64,000 nt of DNA from Seminavis robusta (lineage: Eukaryota > Bacillariophyta > Bacillariophyceae > Naviculales > Naviculaceae): assembly GCA_903772945.1 (NCBI GenBank), contig CAICTM010000180.1:34301-98300 (forward strand), in the 5' to 3' direction. Both the position numbers and the translations under genes were made by a program. The first letter of the stretch is position 1, and each line of letters starts with the position of its first letter. A model generated the notes under the pieces. It did not search any database. It was not told the origin of the DNA and was given only the letters and a program-made list of their open reading frames with translations. Of this stretch, positions 42,714-52,410 are shown in pieces.

Positions 42714-45700
42714 ATGGAAGCCAAAGCGGAAACCAGCAAATCGAAGGCTGTGCCTATGATAGGTGCCGTTGCTGTGATAGGAACCGAATGGCGGAAATTG
42801 GACGGGAGAGCGTTGGGCGAAAGCAAAGCGGATATTGTTGGTCATTCTGGAACTCCAGAGCCAAACGATTATGCGTCCAATGGTGCCATACCGGTATCAT
42901 CCAATCATGATCTTCGACGTGACAAAGAAGACGCAAAAATCAAACAAGCAGCTGTTGGCCTCAAACAAAGTACAGCAGGAGCTGTTGAGGTGGTTGCAAC
43001 GGCTAAAGAACCAAATTGGATGACAACAGAAATGGAACTAGGAGCTGTGCCCATGGTTCCTGCGGCCAAAGAACCAAATTGGACGACACGAGCCGTACCA
43101 ACGATTGCTACGGCCAAAGTGACCGTGCCCGGCAGTCGAGGTCTCCGGAACAGCAAACAAGATTTGGAGATCAAGCGAGCAGCATCTGGAAACCAGAAGA
43201 GCAAGATGGACACAAGAATTCAAGTGGGAGCCGTACCAATGAATCTGTCTGTGGTACCTACCACTCCTGGCCTCCATCGCAGCAAGCAAGATGCAGAAAT
43301 CAAACGGGTGGCGGTTGGCCTCAGACAAAGCAACCAGACAGGCACGGAAATTCAAGTCGGAGCTGTATCAATGGGTCCTTCTTCCCACAGTGCGGTATCT
43401 GCTATTCCCGGCCTGGGACCACGCATGCAAGGTGCAGAAATCAAGCGTGCGGCAGCAGCTGGTATGAAACAGAATAGGATGACTGTGGGAACTGAACGGA
43501 GAACTGTACCAACGTTTGCTTCGTCTAATGAACCAAATGGGATGACTGCAGCAGTCGAACCAGGAGCTGTACGCATGTGTTCTTCTCCTGGCCTCCGGCG
43601 CAGCAAGCAAGATGCCGAAATCAAGTGTGCCAAAGCAGCGGCAAGAACCCTGGATTCTTCTGCCCACAGTTTGGTATCTTCGAGTCCTGGCCTCCGCCGC
43701 AGCAAGCAAGATGCTGAAATCAAGTGTGCCGCTGCAGCAGCAAGACCCCTGGATTCTTCTGTCCACAGTGTGGTATCTTCTAGTCCTGGCCTTCAGCGCA
43801 GCATGCCAGATGTTGAAATCAAGCATGCCAAAACAGCAGCAAGAACCCTGGATTCTTCTGCTCACAGTGTGGCATCTTCCACTCCTGGCCTCCGCCGCAG
43901 CAAGCAAGATGCCGAACTCAAGCGTGCCGCAGCAGCGGGAAGGACCCTGGATTCTTCTGTCCACAGCGTGCTATCTTCGAGTCCTGGCCTCCGCCGCAGC
44001 AAGCAAGATGCTGAAATCAAGCGTGCCGCTGCAGCAGGAAGAACCCTGAATTCCTCTGCACACCATTCCGTCTCTAGTCCCGGTCTCATGTGCAGCTCAC
44101 AAGATGAGAAAGTCAAACACGCAGCAGCTGGGCTCCAAACCAACAGCATGGAGGTAAAACAATCTCCTGCAAGAGCTGGATGGCCATATGGTAGAAAAGC
44201 AGCTGCAGGCAGTCATGAAGTGCATTGCAGCCACAATAACCCAGTTTCCAAAGACGGTGCTGAAAGTAAGCCAGATTCTTTGGCTTTGTGGAGAACAGAC
44301 CCCAAGCACAATGATGACATCTCTGGTAGAAAGACATTTGCGGATGCCTCTCCTAAGGCAAATGCTGACATGATGATACAGCCAGAACTGGTGTTGGGAT
44401 CCAACATAGGATTAGTGGAAGCCAGAGAGGTGAAAGAAGAAGATGATGGCATCATCTTGGGCTCAGCTGAGATCTATGATGGACCCATGGAAGAAGAAAG
44501 AGAACAAATCAGGGATCAAAAGAGAATATACTACATTGGCAGCATTTTCTGTTTGGTGTTGGCGCAAGTTTTGATTGTTCCCATTCTGTGGTGGTCTGGA
44601 GTCTTTGATCCGGCTATCAGAGACACAATTGTGGTGTCTGCAGAAACACCATCCAATGCTCCATCTGGAAGCCCAACATTGGCACCTACTCCATTCTTTC
44701 TTCCGCTGCCTGAGTACACTGTTGACATACTGCAAAACGGCCCCTTGGCTTCCCCTCAAGAAAGAGCCTACAGATGGATCCAAGATGATCCAAACTTTGA
44801 GGAATATTCTGATGCTCAAAAGCAACAACGGTTTGCCCTGGCCACGTTCTACCATGCAACTAATGGCGACCTAGGAAGTTGGACACAGCAGGATGATTGG
44901 ATGTCCTATGATGTCCATGAGTGTGAATGGTTCAGCAAATGGATCAGTCTAGGACCAGACTTTCCTAACATCTGTGATGAAGAAGGCAATTATCAGTCGT
45001 TGATCTTGACCAAGAATGGGCTTTCAGGGAGCCTTCCACTAGAGCTGGCCCTCCTCACAAATCTAGAAGTATTTGATGTTGCCACAAATGAAATCAGAGG
45101 GACCATTCCAAGTCAAATTGGACTCATGACTTCCCTCAGAGAACTTATCCTTGATGTCAATCAGCTCTCAGGTCAAGTGCCCTCTGAGATTGGACAGTTG
45201 ACTCATTTGGAGTATTTCTTTGTACACACCAACCCAGTGACTGGGACGATCATGACAGAAGTTGGTCTCCTGACTAACATGATCGATTTTGAATGGGCAG
45301 ATACGTTCTCGCAAGGTACCATTCCAACTCAGCTTGGTTTGATGACTGGCGCAACTGCCTTGGTCTTGTGGCAGAATCTCCTGGATGGCCCCATCCCAAC
45401 CGAAGTAGGCTTGATGACCACTTTGTCTGAGGTTTTCGGGGTGTATGGCCAGAACTTGGCAGGAACCATCCCAACTGAGATTGGCAGGCTTACTGGGTTG
45501 GATCAGCTGTACCTTGATGTGAACTCTCTCACGGGCACTATTCCAAGTGAAATTGGCCATTTAGGCAAGGCTGAGGGCATTTACTTCAACCTCAATGATC
45601 TGGAAGGCACCATTCCTTCTGAACTTGGAGGCTTGTCCTCATTGGAGGTACTTGCTCTCTTCTCAACCAACATATCTGGAACCATCCCTTCTGAGTTTGG

Positions 45701-46004
45701 TGGTTTGACGTCAATGTGGTGGTTGCCTCTCCACGAGACAAACCTCAGTGGCACTGTCCCTGTTGAACTTGGGGCCTTGGCAGACAATCAGACTGGTAGC
45801 CTGGAGCATGTCAGTTTGAATGAAACACTTGTGACTGGGGAGATTCCAGCAGACCTTTGTTTGATTCTTGAGATGAGCTTTGATTGCTCCGATGAACTCT
45901 GTGGTTGTGACTGTGTCTGCCAGTTTGTGGCTCAAGGTAGTGTGGAGTCTTTGTCGAGGCCCAGGGTTTCCGAGAACTATGACTTGTTTCTGGATTATCC
46001 TTAA
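42714..46004 (+). CDS. LRR single-pass membrane protein 3 (receptor-like, no kinase)
   Basis: ATG at 42714; 1,096 residues, single exon. The N-terminal 600 residues are hydrophilic and built from a repeat with core SPGLRRSKQDAEIKRAAAA. Five near-identical 33-residue copies lie at about residues 291-455 (DNA 43584-44078), flanked by decayed copies such as LHRSKQDAEIKRVAVGL. NIGLVEAREV is near residue 564. The membrane helix is about 604-631 (YYIGSIFCLVLAQVLIVPILWWSGVF), followed by APSGSPTLAPTP, AYRWIQDD, about 11 LRRs from about residue 757 and the cap DCSDELCGCDCVC. This N-terminal type is unlike the other four. The LRR part is diverged from genes 1 and 2 but shares blocks such as TGTIMTEVGLLTNMIDFEW. 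Topology, as in the others, should place the LRRs outside; function unknown. Confidence 0.9.
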   Translation: MEAKAETSKSKAVPMIGAVAVIGTEWRKLDGRALGESKADIVGHSGTPEPNDYASNGAIPVSSNHDLRRDKEDAKIKQAAVGLKQSTAGAVEVVATAKEPNWMTTEMELGAVPMVPAAKEPNWTTRAVPTIATAKVTVPGSRGLRNSKQDLEIKRAASGNQKSKMDTRIQVGAVPMNLSVVPTTPGLHRSKQDAEIKRVAVGLRQSNQTGTEIQVGAVSMGPSSHSAVSAIPGLGPRMQGAEIKRAAAAGMKQNRMTVGTERRTVPTFASSNEPNGMTAAVEPGAVRMCSSPGLRRSKQDAEIKCAKAAARTLDSSAHSLVSSSPGLRRSKQDAEIKCAAAAARPLDSSVHSVVSSSPGLQRSMPDVEIKHAKTAARTLDSSAHSVASSTPGLRRSKQDAELKRAAAAGRTLDSSVHSVLSSSPGLRRSKQDAEIKRAAAAGRTLNSSAHHSVSSPGLMCSSQDEKVKHAAAGLQTNSMEVKQSPARAGWPYGRKAAAGSHEVHCSHNNPVSKDGAESKPDSLALWRTDPKHNDDISGRKTFADASPKANADMMIQPELVLGSNIGLVEAREVKEEDDGIILGSAEIYDGPMEEEREQIRDQKRIYYIGSIFCLVLAQVLIVPILWWSGVFDPAIRDTIVVSAETPSNAPSGSPTLAPTPFFLPLPEYTVDILQNGPLASPQERAYRWIQDDPNFEEYSDAQKQQRFALATFYHATNGDLGSWTQQDDWMSYDVHECEWFSKWISLGPDFPNICDEEGNYQSLILTKNGLSGSLPLELALLTNLEVFDVATNEIRGTIPSQIGLMTSLRELILDVNQLSGQVPSEIGQLTHLEYFFVHTNPVTGTIMTEVGLLTNMIDFEWADTFSQGTIPTQLGLMTGATALVLWQNLLDGPIPTEVGLMTTLSEVFGVYGQNLAGTIPTEIGRLTGLDQLYLDVNSLTGTIPSEIGHLGKAEGIYFNLNDLEGTIPSELGGLSSLEVLALFSTNISGTIPSEFGGLTSMWWLPLHETNLSGTVPVELGALADNQTGSLEHVSLNETLVTGEIPADLCLILEMSFDCSDELCGCDCVCQFVAQGSVESLSRPRVSENYDLFLDYP
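43584..44078 (+). repeat. Five tandem 99-bp coding repeats in LRR gene 3
   Basis: Units begin near 43584, 43683, 43782, 43881 and 43980. Each encodes SPGLxRSKQDAEIKxA and then ARTLDSSxHSVVSS. A sixth, decayed unit follows. The high nucleotide identity indicates recent expansion. Confidence 0.9.
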
Positions 46005-46468
46005 GTTGCATTCAAGCTCTAGCGCCACATAACAGCCATGTATTACAGTTTTATAGCTCCTCAGAATTGGCCAGGCCTTGACTGCAGAGGGCAGGCAATG
46101 TCAAAGAGCCATAGGCAAAAGGTAGGCAGTTCTAACAAGGACCAGATTTTCTCGTGCAACCTCCATTGTGCAACATTGTGATTGTTCCGTAGGAGGTAAA
46201 ATGCACCATTTCAAGACGAACACCAGCGCTTCAACACTGCACTAGCTAGATTGTTAGATTGCCAGTGATCTTTGTCTGTTTGTTTGTTTCGGCCACACTG
46301 GACATGCAACCGCACTGGACAACCACACTGGAAGCTCCGAGACTGTCACTCGACCCTTCACCGGTGAAATCCAGTCACAGACGGATCAACTCGACCGAGC
46401 TCCGATGCTTTTTAAAAAATGGTCACAATCTGATAATAAACTATTAATATACTTCAACAAACAATACC
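46005..46468. other. Intergenic region, LRR gene 3 to hydrolase
   Basis: No gene seen. A TTTGTCTGTTTGTTTGTTTC tract lies at 46270-46289. The region should hold the 3' end of LRR gene 3 and the hydrolase promoter. Confidence 0.35.
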
Positions 46469-47665
46469 ATGCAAAAGTCGCCTCTCTCTGCCCTCGTTGC
46501 CAGCTCCATGCTTCTGACCCTCGGTTTGAGCAGACTCTCCGCGGTTCAGGCGACCGAGTTGACAACCGAGTATCTGGCTGTCAATGGTCTGAACTTTACT
46601 TGCTCCGTTTTGAAGAAGAAAAAGGAAGATGAAACAACCCACCAACATAAGGACGTCATGCTGTTGCATGGATTCCCATATTCTCGTGAGTGGTGGTCTC
46701 CGCTTCTGAATCTTTGGGCGAATACAACATCCATTTCGGTCCATGCTGTGGCCTGTAACATGCGTGGCTACAGCGCAGGTGCCTCACCGGATAACATTGA
46801 AGACTACAGCTTTGACAAATTGGAAGCGGATGTCTTGGCATTGACCAAAGCGGCTGGCTTTGAACAAAAAGATGGCTTCCATTTGTTGGGACACGACCAC
46901 GGTGCTGGCCTGGGATACTACATTGCCGCCAACAATCCAACCAAAGTACAATCCTTTACTTCCTTGTCAGCTCCTCATCCGAAACTCATGTCCGAGGCTC
47001 TGTGTGGCGACAACACGGACGAAGCACAAGTTTTGGCGTTCACGTATACAAACCAGTACTCCCTCCCGGACAGCGCCAGTCGGAACAATGCCAGTTTGAC
47101 GAGGTTTTACCGCACATTCGGATTGATTGACGATTCGTTGCAACCCGAACAATTTCAAAAGATGCTTTGGTGGTACAATCGTAGCCATGAACACTGGTCC
47201 GTTCCCCGCGTCGTGTCGGACGAGGAAGTTGTGGAATACGGATCACCCTTTTTCCTGACATCCCAACGCCAGGCCATTCCTTTGGAGGAACGTCCTTGCA
47301 TGCCCGTGGAGGAAAGCGCACAAGTTGGCACTGTGGAGGCCCCCGTTCTCTTTATTTGCGGAGCCCAGGACCCCTACGTCTTGTGCAACAATGACTATGC
47401 CGTCAATGTCCCCGCCAATCTCATGCCCAATTTCGAACACGCCAGCTTTCGGTGCGAGCACAACTTTTTCGATGAGGGCAATTGCGACGACAGGGAAGAA
47501 AGTCAGGCCGTCATGGACACCATCACCGCCTTCGTCCTTGGCAATGAGGAGGCAATTTTCCATGACGAAGATGAAACCAATGTTGCCAGTGGTGGTGCCA
47601 CAACAGTGGCCGTGCCGTTGTTTGCTGCTTTTCTGTCGGGGCTGATGTCACTGATAGCCATGTAG
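46469..47665 (+). CDS. Secreted alpha/beta hydrolase, epoxide-hydrolase-like
   Basis: ATG at 46469; 398 residues, single exon. A signal peptide is likely (MQKSPLSALVASSMLLTLGLSRLSAVQA). The core fold shows the oxyanion motif HGFPYSREWW (about residue 67), NMRGYSAG, and the nucleophile elbow GHDHGAG with Asp near 142. An Asp in this elbow is typical of epoxide hydrolases and haloalkane dehalogenases rather than Ser lipases. A likely acid is in GAQDPYV (about 300) and the catalytic His in CEHNFFDEG (about 331). A cap domain lies between (FYRTFGLIDD ... FQKMLWWYNRS). The C-terminus has a hydrophobic tail (VPLFAAFLSGLMSLIAM) that could be a GPI signal or anchor. Family members hydrolyse epoxides of lipids or xenobiotics; substrate unknown. 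Confidence 0.88.
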   Translation: MQKSPLSALVASSMLLTLGLSRLSAVQATELTTEYLAVNGLNFTCSVLKKKKEDETTHQHKDVMLLHGFPYSREWWSPLLNLWANTTSISVHAVACNMRGYSAGASPDNIEDYSFDKLEADVLALTKAAGFEQKDGFHLLGHDHGAGLGYYIAANNPTKVQSFTSLSAPHPKLMSEALCGDNTDEAQVLAFTYTNQYSLPDSASRNNASLTRFYRTFGLIDDSLQPEQFQKMLWWYNRSHEHWSVPRVVSDEEVVEYGSPFFLTSQRQAIPLEERPCMPVEESAQVGTVEAPVLFICGAQDPYVLCNNDYAVNVPANLMPNFEHASFRCEHNFFDEGNCDDREESQAVMDTITAFVLGNEEAIFHDEDETNVASGGATTVAVPLFAAFLSGLMSLIAM

Positions 47666-48019
47666 TTAGTCAGTTATCGTGAAGTAAGTCGTAGCATCTA
47701 TATGTACTATTTCCACATGGTTACACTACTAGCCAGGGCATTCCCTTGGGGTATGTCTGTTCTGCAGATTGCGTCTTGTTCATTATGTTGCAAACCGTGC
47801 TTCCAGATACACCTCGAGAGAATCACCATGTCTGTCCAAAGCCCCGATCCATTCCCTGTAGGTTGCATTGTTGTCAGTGTTGTCATTGTGTCGGGCAGAT
47901 ATCATTGCTTTTTCGTTCATTCATTCGTTCGTTCTATTGTCTTGTCTCGTTCACGCGCTGTTGGCAACACGCTGTTCCTTTCGCCACACTCCTGATTGCA
48001 GAGCTTTTTCTTGTCTTTT
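47666..48019. other. Intergenic region between convergent genes
   Basis: No gene seen in this 354 bp; it must contain the 3' ends of the hydrolase (plus) and of the plastid protein (minus). Confidence 0.35.
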
Positions 48020-48724
48020 TTATTTTACTTGTGCAAAAAATGGAGTGCTGGATTCTGCTTTTTTGGCAGGGGCTGGCTTGGGTGCTTTGGCGGTTGGTGG
48101 CTTGGGTGTTGGTTCAGGTCTTGGTTGTGGCTTTGGTTTGGTGGGGTCAAAACTCGCCAAATTGCGTGCCTTTTGCTTGGCCGTGACGGCCGCTACCGCT
48201 GTTTCCTCGTACATGGTTTTAAAGGCCACAAAGGCTTCTTCGGATGCCTTGACATCTTCTTGTGATTCTACCCATGCATCGTAGGCTAACCGTGCTGCGG
48301 CATCATAGGGGATGGACACATCTGCCTGCTTACCTGCTTTTCTCCTGGGGGCCCTGGGGGCGCTACCGCTACTGGCAGTCTCTCCGCTACTGGAACCGGA
48401 CACGACCGCGGCAATGCCCAACAGAACTACCACTCCGGCAATGGCAATACCCACATCGGGTGACAGGGAGGAAAAAATGTCCATGACACCACTAGTGTCT
48501 GGCTCGACCTCGACGATTTCAGGCTCCCATCTTGTGGTGATACCCTCGGTAACATCCGCCAAGGCTTCCTTGGCATTCGAAATAACATCTCCCAAATCGA
48601 CGGCAGCATCTTCTCCCGCTCGCAACAACGACGACGAGGATCGAACGGTTGCCCTTGGAACCACAAAGCCACTGGCAGTGGCCGCCAAGAGAGGTAGCAG
48701 AAGACTCAAACGAAACATCATCAT
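48020..48724 (-). CDS. Plastid-targeted single-TM protein of unknown function
   Basis: ATG at 48724; 234 residues, single exon. The N-terminus MMMFRLSLLLPLLAATASG-FVVPRATVRSSSSLLRA is a signal peptide followed by an ASAF-like cleavage motif (ASG-FVVPR) and a Ser/Arg-rich transit peptide, so plastid import is predicted. One hydrophobic helix lies at about residues 90-110 (GIAIAGVVVLLGIAAVVSG). A stretch of about 70 residues after it is helical (YDAAARLAYDAWVESQEDVKASEEAFVAFKTMYEE). The C-terminus is Pro/Lys-rich (KPKPQPRPEPTPKPP). I do not recognise a family. A thylakoid or envelope membrane location with the Pro/Lys tail exposed is inference. Confidence 0.8.
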   Translation of the reverse strand: MMMFRLSLLLPLLAATASGFVVPRATVRSSSSLLRAGEDAAVDLGDVISNAKEALADVTEGITTRWEPEIVEVEPDTSGVMDIFSSLSPDVGIAIAGVVVLLGIAAVVSGSSSGETASSGSAPRAPRRKAGKQADVSIPYDAAARLAYDAWVESQEDVKASEEAFVAFKTMYEETAVAAVTAKQKARNLASFDPTKPKPQPRPEPTPKPPTAKAPKPAPAKKAESSTPFFAQVK

Positions 48725-49662
48725 GGTTTCTAAATTAATTAATAATTACTTGGATTGTGAGCAATTGAGCAATTACCCAAAGAAAGAAAGATTGTTGTCA
48801 AAAATAGTGACAAAGCTTCAAAATGAGAAAGATCCACAGGATGTTGTATGGTGTCAACAAGCAGCTGCCATGGAATGTGTCCACAAGTGCGTATCTTTAG
48901 ATCTTTGGACAGCTTCAACTGGGACTCTCAGCGCGGGAACGAGAATGCACAACGAGGACAATACGGTCGTTTCCAACCGGCATCCAGCTAGCTAGCAAGA
49001 CGACACTTGAGCATCGCTTGGCGACCTGAAGCAGAGGAATAGGTATCTCTCAGTATACTCAAAGATCTGAGGAGCATGAGATTTCGAGGCCATGAAACAA
49101 TAGTTCACGCATTACGTGTCCTCGTGGCTGCCACGATGCAACACATTGTATAACATTCGCCCCTGCCTGTTGTGCTCTTTCGATCCAAGCTTGACTCTAC
49201 CAGTGTCTTGCCGGTACCTGGGGAGAAGGAGCTAAAGCTACCGGTACCGTGCCGGTGTGCACTGCGTAGACGTGGGGGGCTGGTCAGGGGGGCACAGCCG
49301 AAAGGGTCAGCCCGGGAGCATCGATGCCCTTGAAGTATCTTGATCATAGGCACGCATCGACTCGGAGGCTCCGCCCCCACGACCCTCTCTATTGCTGACA
49401 ATGGCACTCGCGTAGTAGATATACAATGAATTGAATGTACTATTACGAGTGATTAGCTGCACCAGATCGTCGTTCACAACGGAACAAGGTGAGTTTGAAG
49501 GAAGATTAGGAGGTAGACAAGGCTTCACTAGACGGCTGCACGGCAGCACCACACGAGCATGTGTCAAGGAAACCTCTCATCAATGAAAGTTTCACCATCA
49601 TTTCAAAACAACAAGTCGGTCAAGATTCAAGACATGCCAGCACCACCAATGGAAGAGGCAGC
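48725..49662. other. Intergenic region
   Basis: No gene supported. It holds CTAGCTAGC at 48988-48996 and ACCGGTACCGTGCCGGTG at 49239-49256. The left part should contain the promoter of the plastid protein; the right edge is the 3' end of the tail-anchored protein. Confidence 0.35.
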
Positions 49663-51798
49663 CTACATGTCGTGAACGAGGCGTTCCAGCCAGGATCGAA
49701 GCTCATCTGCCCGGTTCGTATAGATCAGAAAGAGGAGGCTCGCAACTCCAGCCGCAAGGAAGAGGCTGACAATCACCAAGATGGCAACCACGACCAGTAA
49801 GACACTGATCGAGCTCCCGTTTCGATCCGAATGAACTTTGGCATCATCCTTCATAGCCAAGAGACTGGATTGGATTTGAACCAGCCCGTCTTTGTGACCG
49901 GCTAGCTCAGCCTTGAACTTGGTCTCCATTGCCTTTTCCTGCTCGGCCAATGCCTTTTTGAGCTTGGTCTCTGCCATCTTTTCACGTTTGGTCAAAACGG
50001 ACTTGAACATGGCCTCCGTCGTCATTTCCTGCTCGGCCAGAGCCGACTTGACAACTGCGTCCAATTCCGTTGTCTGCTCCGCCAAGGCGGACTCGATGCC
50101 AACGCGTAGATTGTCCTGTACTTCTCGCGAGAAGACGTTGAGGTTGACAGGGAGAGCTGAATCCATGTAGCTTTGTACTGCCTGCGTCTGACCTTCGATG
50201 AAGCACTTCATTTCCGTCGTCTGAGCCTGGACCTTGCCCGCCATGGACTGCTTCAATGACTGTTTCGTAAGCTTGAGCTGACTGGAAAGGTTGGCCGATT
50301 CACTCTCCATGCGCTTCTTTAGCAGACGCGTTTCCGTGGACAGCAATGCTTCCGTGTCTCCTACAATGCTCGCTGCTGTATCCTCCATTTCATTGGAAAG
50401 AGCCAGTTCGATGCGGTCTACCGCCGTGTTGATAGCTGCCGTTCGTGCTCGTCCAGTGCGGGTCAGCGCCGAGTCAATGACGACGGCCTTTCGTCCAAAT
50501 GACTCGATGCTTTGGCGCAGCAAGTTTTTCATGACTCGTGTGGTGGGGACCATGTTCTCGGAGCAGTCGTGCAGTCCCATGGTGGCAAACTCGTTGGGAT
50601 GGCTCCGCACGAGGTAATAAATGTTGTCCAAACTGCCTTCCGTGGCACCAAAGAGAGTCATCCATGTGCATTCGCCTTCTTCTTCGGTGGGAAAACTACT
50701 ATCGTTGTTGTCGCGTTGAAAGAGGTCCCCCCGTCCCAATTTGTTGGCCTTGATGAGGAAATCACACTCCTCGTCTGTTGTTTTGATCCGCTTACTGGAA
50801 TCCGATTTGCATTTTTCGAGCTGCAACTTGGCCACGCCATAGTTTCCCCGGAGCATTGCTCGCAGGTGCACCAGAGCCTCCGACATGTGCACACTGGGAA
50901 AGGCAAGTCGCATGCTGGTACAGAGTGACTCGCCAAGACCTCGTGTCAGTGTCCGCAAGACAGTCTCAGCTGACGCTGTAGTCGTATCGATACTGTTGAT
51001 CACCAAATGAATGTCAATCAGATTGGGACGCCGCGTGGCCAAGAAATCGGCCAGTGCCTTGCTGCCGTTGGTTGCCAGGCCTTTGGTACAGAGAAAGAGT
51101 GACGTCAAATGCTCCTTCGCGCTGGTAGTCAGGCCATTGACGAGGGCCACCGTCTCTTCGTCCGAGAAATCGCGTGTGCAAATCCAGAGCTTGTTCAACC
51201 AAATGGGTCGACCAAGGGATGTCAATGTCGACAAGGAGAGCTTGCCAAGATCGGTACCGAAATACATCTCGACGCTTTCCAAAGCAAAGTTTTTCCCGAG
51301 AGTTTCCAATACACCACTGATGGGGGAAATCGCCTCGTCGTCGTCGTCGTCGTTAGAGTGTTCGTCATTGGTGGTGATCAAACGGGTGCCACAGGCGTAG
51401 TAAAATTTCTTCAGTCGAACGCAGCCTTGCAGCGCCACTGCCAAGCGCTCAAAATCTTGTTTGGATCCAACGAGGCACAAGTTGACCATGTAAAGAACCT
51501 CCAAACTGGATGCCTTTTCAATCGCCGTGGCCAACGCACGAACTGGCAAGAGGCAATCTTTCGAATGCTTCATGTCACTGATTGTGGGCCGAATATCCAA
51601 ACTGTCTAATTGACGAGTAGAGGCGTCCAATGATTCCATGAAAGTCACCAAGTGCTCTTCGTATTGGTCCGTTGTCGCGCTGGTAAAGTAGGACGTGAAA
51701 AGACGCAAGTTCAACCGCGACGCTGTGGAGTAGTCACCGGCAGTCAACGCCTGCGTAGCATTGCGGATGCTATTGAGAGAACGGAGTTCGATGCTCAT
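49663..51798 (-). CDS. LRR-like / coiled-coil protein with C-terminal membrane anchor
   Basis: The first ATG is at 51798 (MSIELRSLNSIRNATQ); 711 residues. The N-terminal 330 residues contain degenerate ribonuclease-inhibitor-like leucine patterns (SSLEVLYMVNLCLVGS, ALESVEMYFGTDLGKLSLSTL, HLTSLFLCTKGLATNGSKALADFL). A middle region carries ECTWMTLFGATEGSLDNIYYLVRSHP, which recalls a single ankyrin-like or DUF repeat. Residues about 490-660 are charged and heptad-patterned (ALAEQEKAMETKFKAELAGHK), predicting a coiled coil with internally repeated SALAEQ units. A membrane helix follows near the end (VLLVVVAILVIVSLFLAAGVASLLFLI) with a short tail RADELRSWLERL. This suggests a tail-anchored membrane protein facing the cytosol. 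I do not recognise a named family. A GAATC array lies about 180 bp upstream of the start codon. Confidence 0.8.
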   Translation of the reverse strand: MSIELRSLNSIRNATQALTAGDYSTASRLNLRLFTSYFTSATTDQYEEHLVTFMESLDASTRQLDSLDIRPTISDMKHSKDCLLPVRALATAIEKASSLEVLYMVNLCLVGSKQDFERLAVALQGCVRLKKFYYACGTRLITTNDEHSNDDDDDEAISPISGVLETLGKNFALESVEMYFGTDLGKLSLSTLTSLGRPIWLNKLWICTRDFSDEETVALVNGLTTSAKEHLTSLFLCTKGLATNGSKALADFLATRRPNLIDIHLVINSIDTTTASAETVLRTLTRGLGESLCTSMRLAFPSVHMSEALVHLRAMLRGNYGVAKLQLEKCKSDSSKRIKTTDEECDFLIKANKLGRGDLFQRDNNDSSFPTEEEGECTWMTLFGATEGSLDNIYYLVRSHPNEFATMGLHDCSENMVPTTRVMKNLLRQSIESFGRKAVVIDSALTRTGRARTAAINTAVDRIELALSNEMEDTAASIVGDTEALLSTETRLLKKRMESESANLSSQLKLTKQSLKQSMAGKVQAQTTEMKCFIEGQTQAVQSYMDSALPVNLNVFSREVQDNLRVGIESALAEQTTELDAVVKSALAEQEMTTEAMFKSVLTKREKMAETKLKKALAEQEKAMETKFKAELAGHKDGLVQIQSSLLAMKDDAKVHSDRNGSSISVLLVVVAILVIVSLFLAAGVASLLFLIYTNRADELRSWLERLVHDM

Positions 51799-51974
51799 GA
51801 CGATGTTGATTGGATTGAATGGAAAAGCAAGGCAAGGATAGAAGAAGAAGCAAGACGGCCAGTCTAATGGACGTTCACCAACAGACAGCACCAGAAAATA
51901 AATGAAGAGTGAAATGGCTGGAATTGTGAGATGGCCAATGCTACCCGAGTTCGAATTCAATCCGACATTCGAAC

Positions 51975-52018
51975 GGAATCGAATCGAATCGAATCAGAAT
52001 CGATTGATTCAATCGAAC
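51975..52018. repeat. GAATC microrepeat array
   Basis: GAACGGAATCGAATCGAATCGAATCAGAATCGATTGATTCAATCGAA. Same pentamer as at 10477-10553; here it lies upstream of the minus-strand tail-anchored protein gene. Confidence 0.85.
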
Positions 52019-52249
52019 AACCAGATGGAACTCTCTCACAACCACCGCACTCCAACGGCTTTCCCAGCTTTTGGCTCGCAAGTGGTCCAAGCCCTACTCT
52101 GTGGTTCGCTCTTTCATCTTGGCCAGGCTGAGCATAGCTCTTGCCCGTGCCGCGACAATGTGTCTGAGAGGCTCCCGTGTCCCAGCTCTCAAGGTTTCCA
52201 AGCGTTGGGATGACTGTGGTGCCCTCGATCTCTTCCACTAGTCTTGCTC

Positions 52250-52410
52250 CTTTGCTCCTCCCTGCCCTCCTGCCTTCACCCCTTTCCTTGGTTTCCATGT
52301 TGCCCTGCTTGCGCACTTGATTGCTTGCCTTGCGTTCCTGCATCGTGCCCTCCCCTCGAGCTCTGTCCCCATCCTCATCTTAGCTCTCTCTAATCCATAG
52401 TAACTCCCAA
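52250..52410. repeat. Left arm of an inverted repeat flanking LRR gene 4
   Basis: The reverse complement (AGTTACTATGGATTAGAGAG ... GGGCACGATGCAGGAACGCAAGG ... GCAGGGCAACATGG ... GGCAGGAGGGCAGG) matches 56697-56836 with few mismatches and small indels. No coding sequence recognised. Confidence 0.85.
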
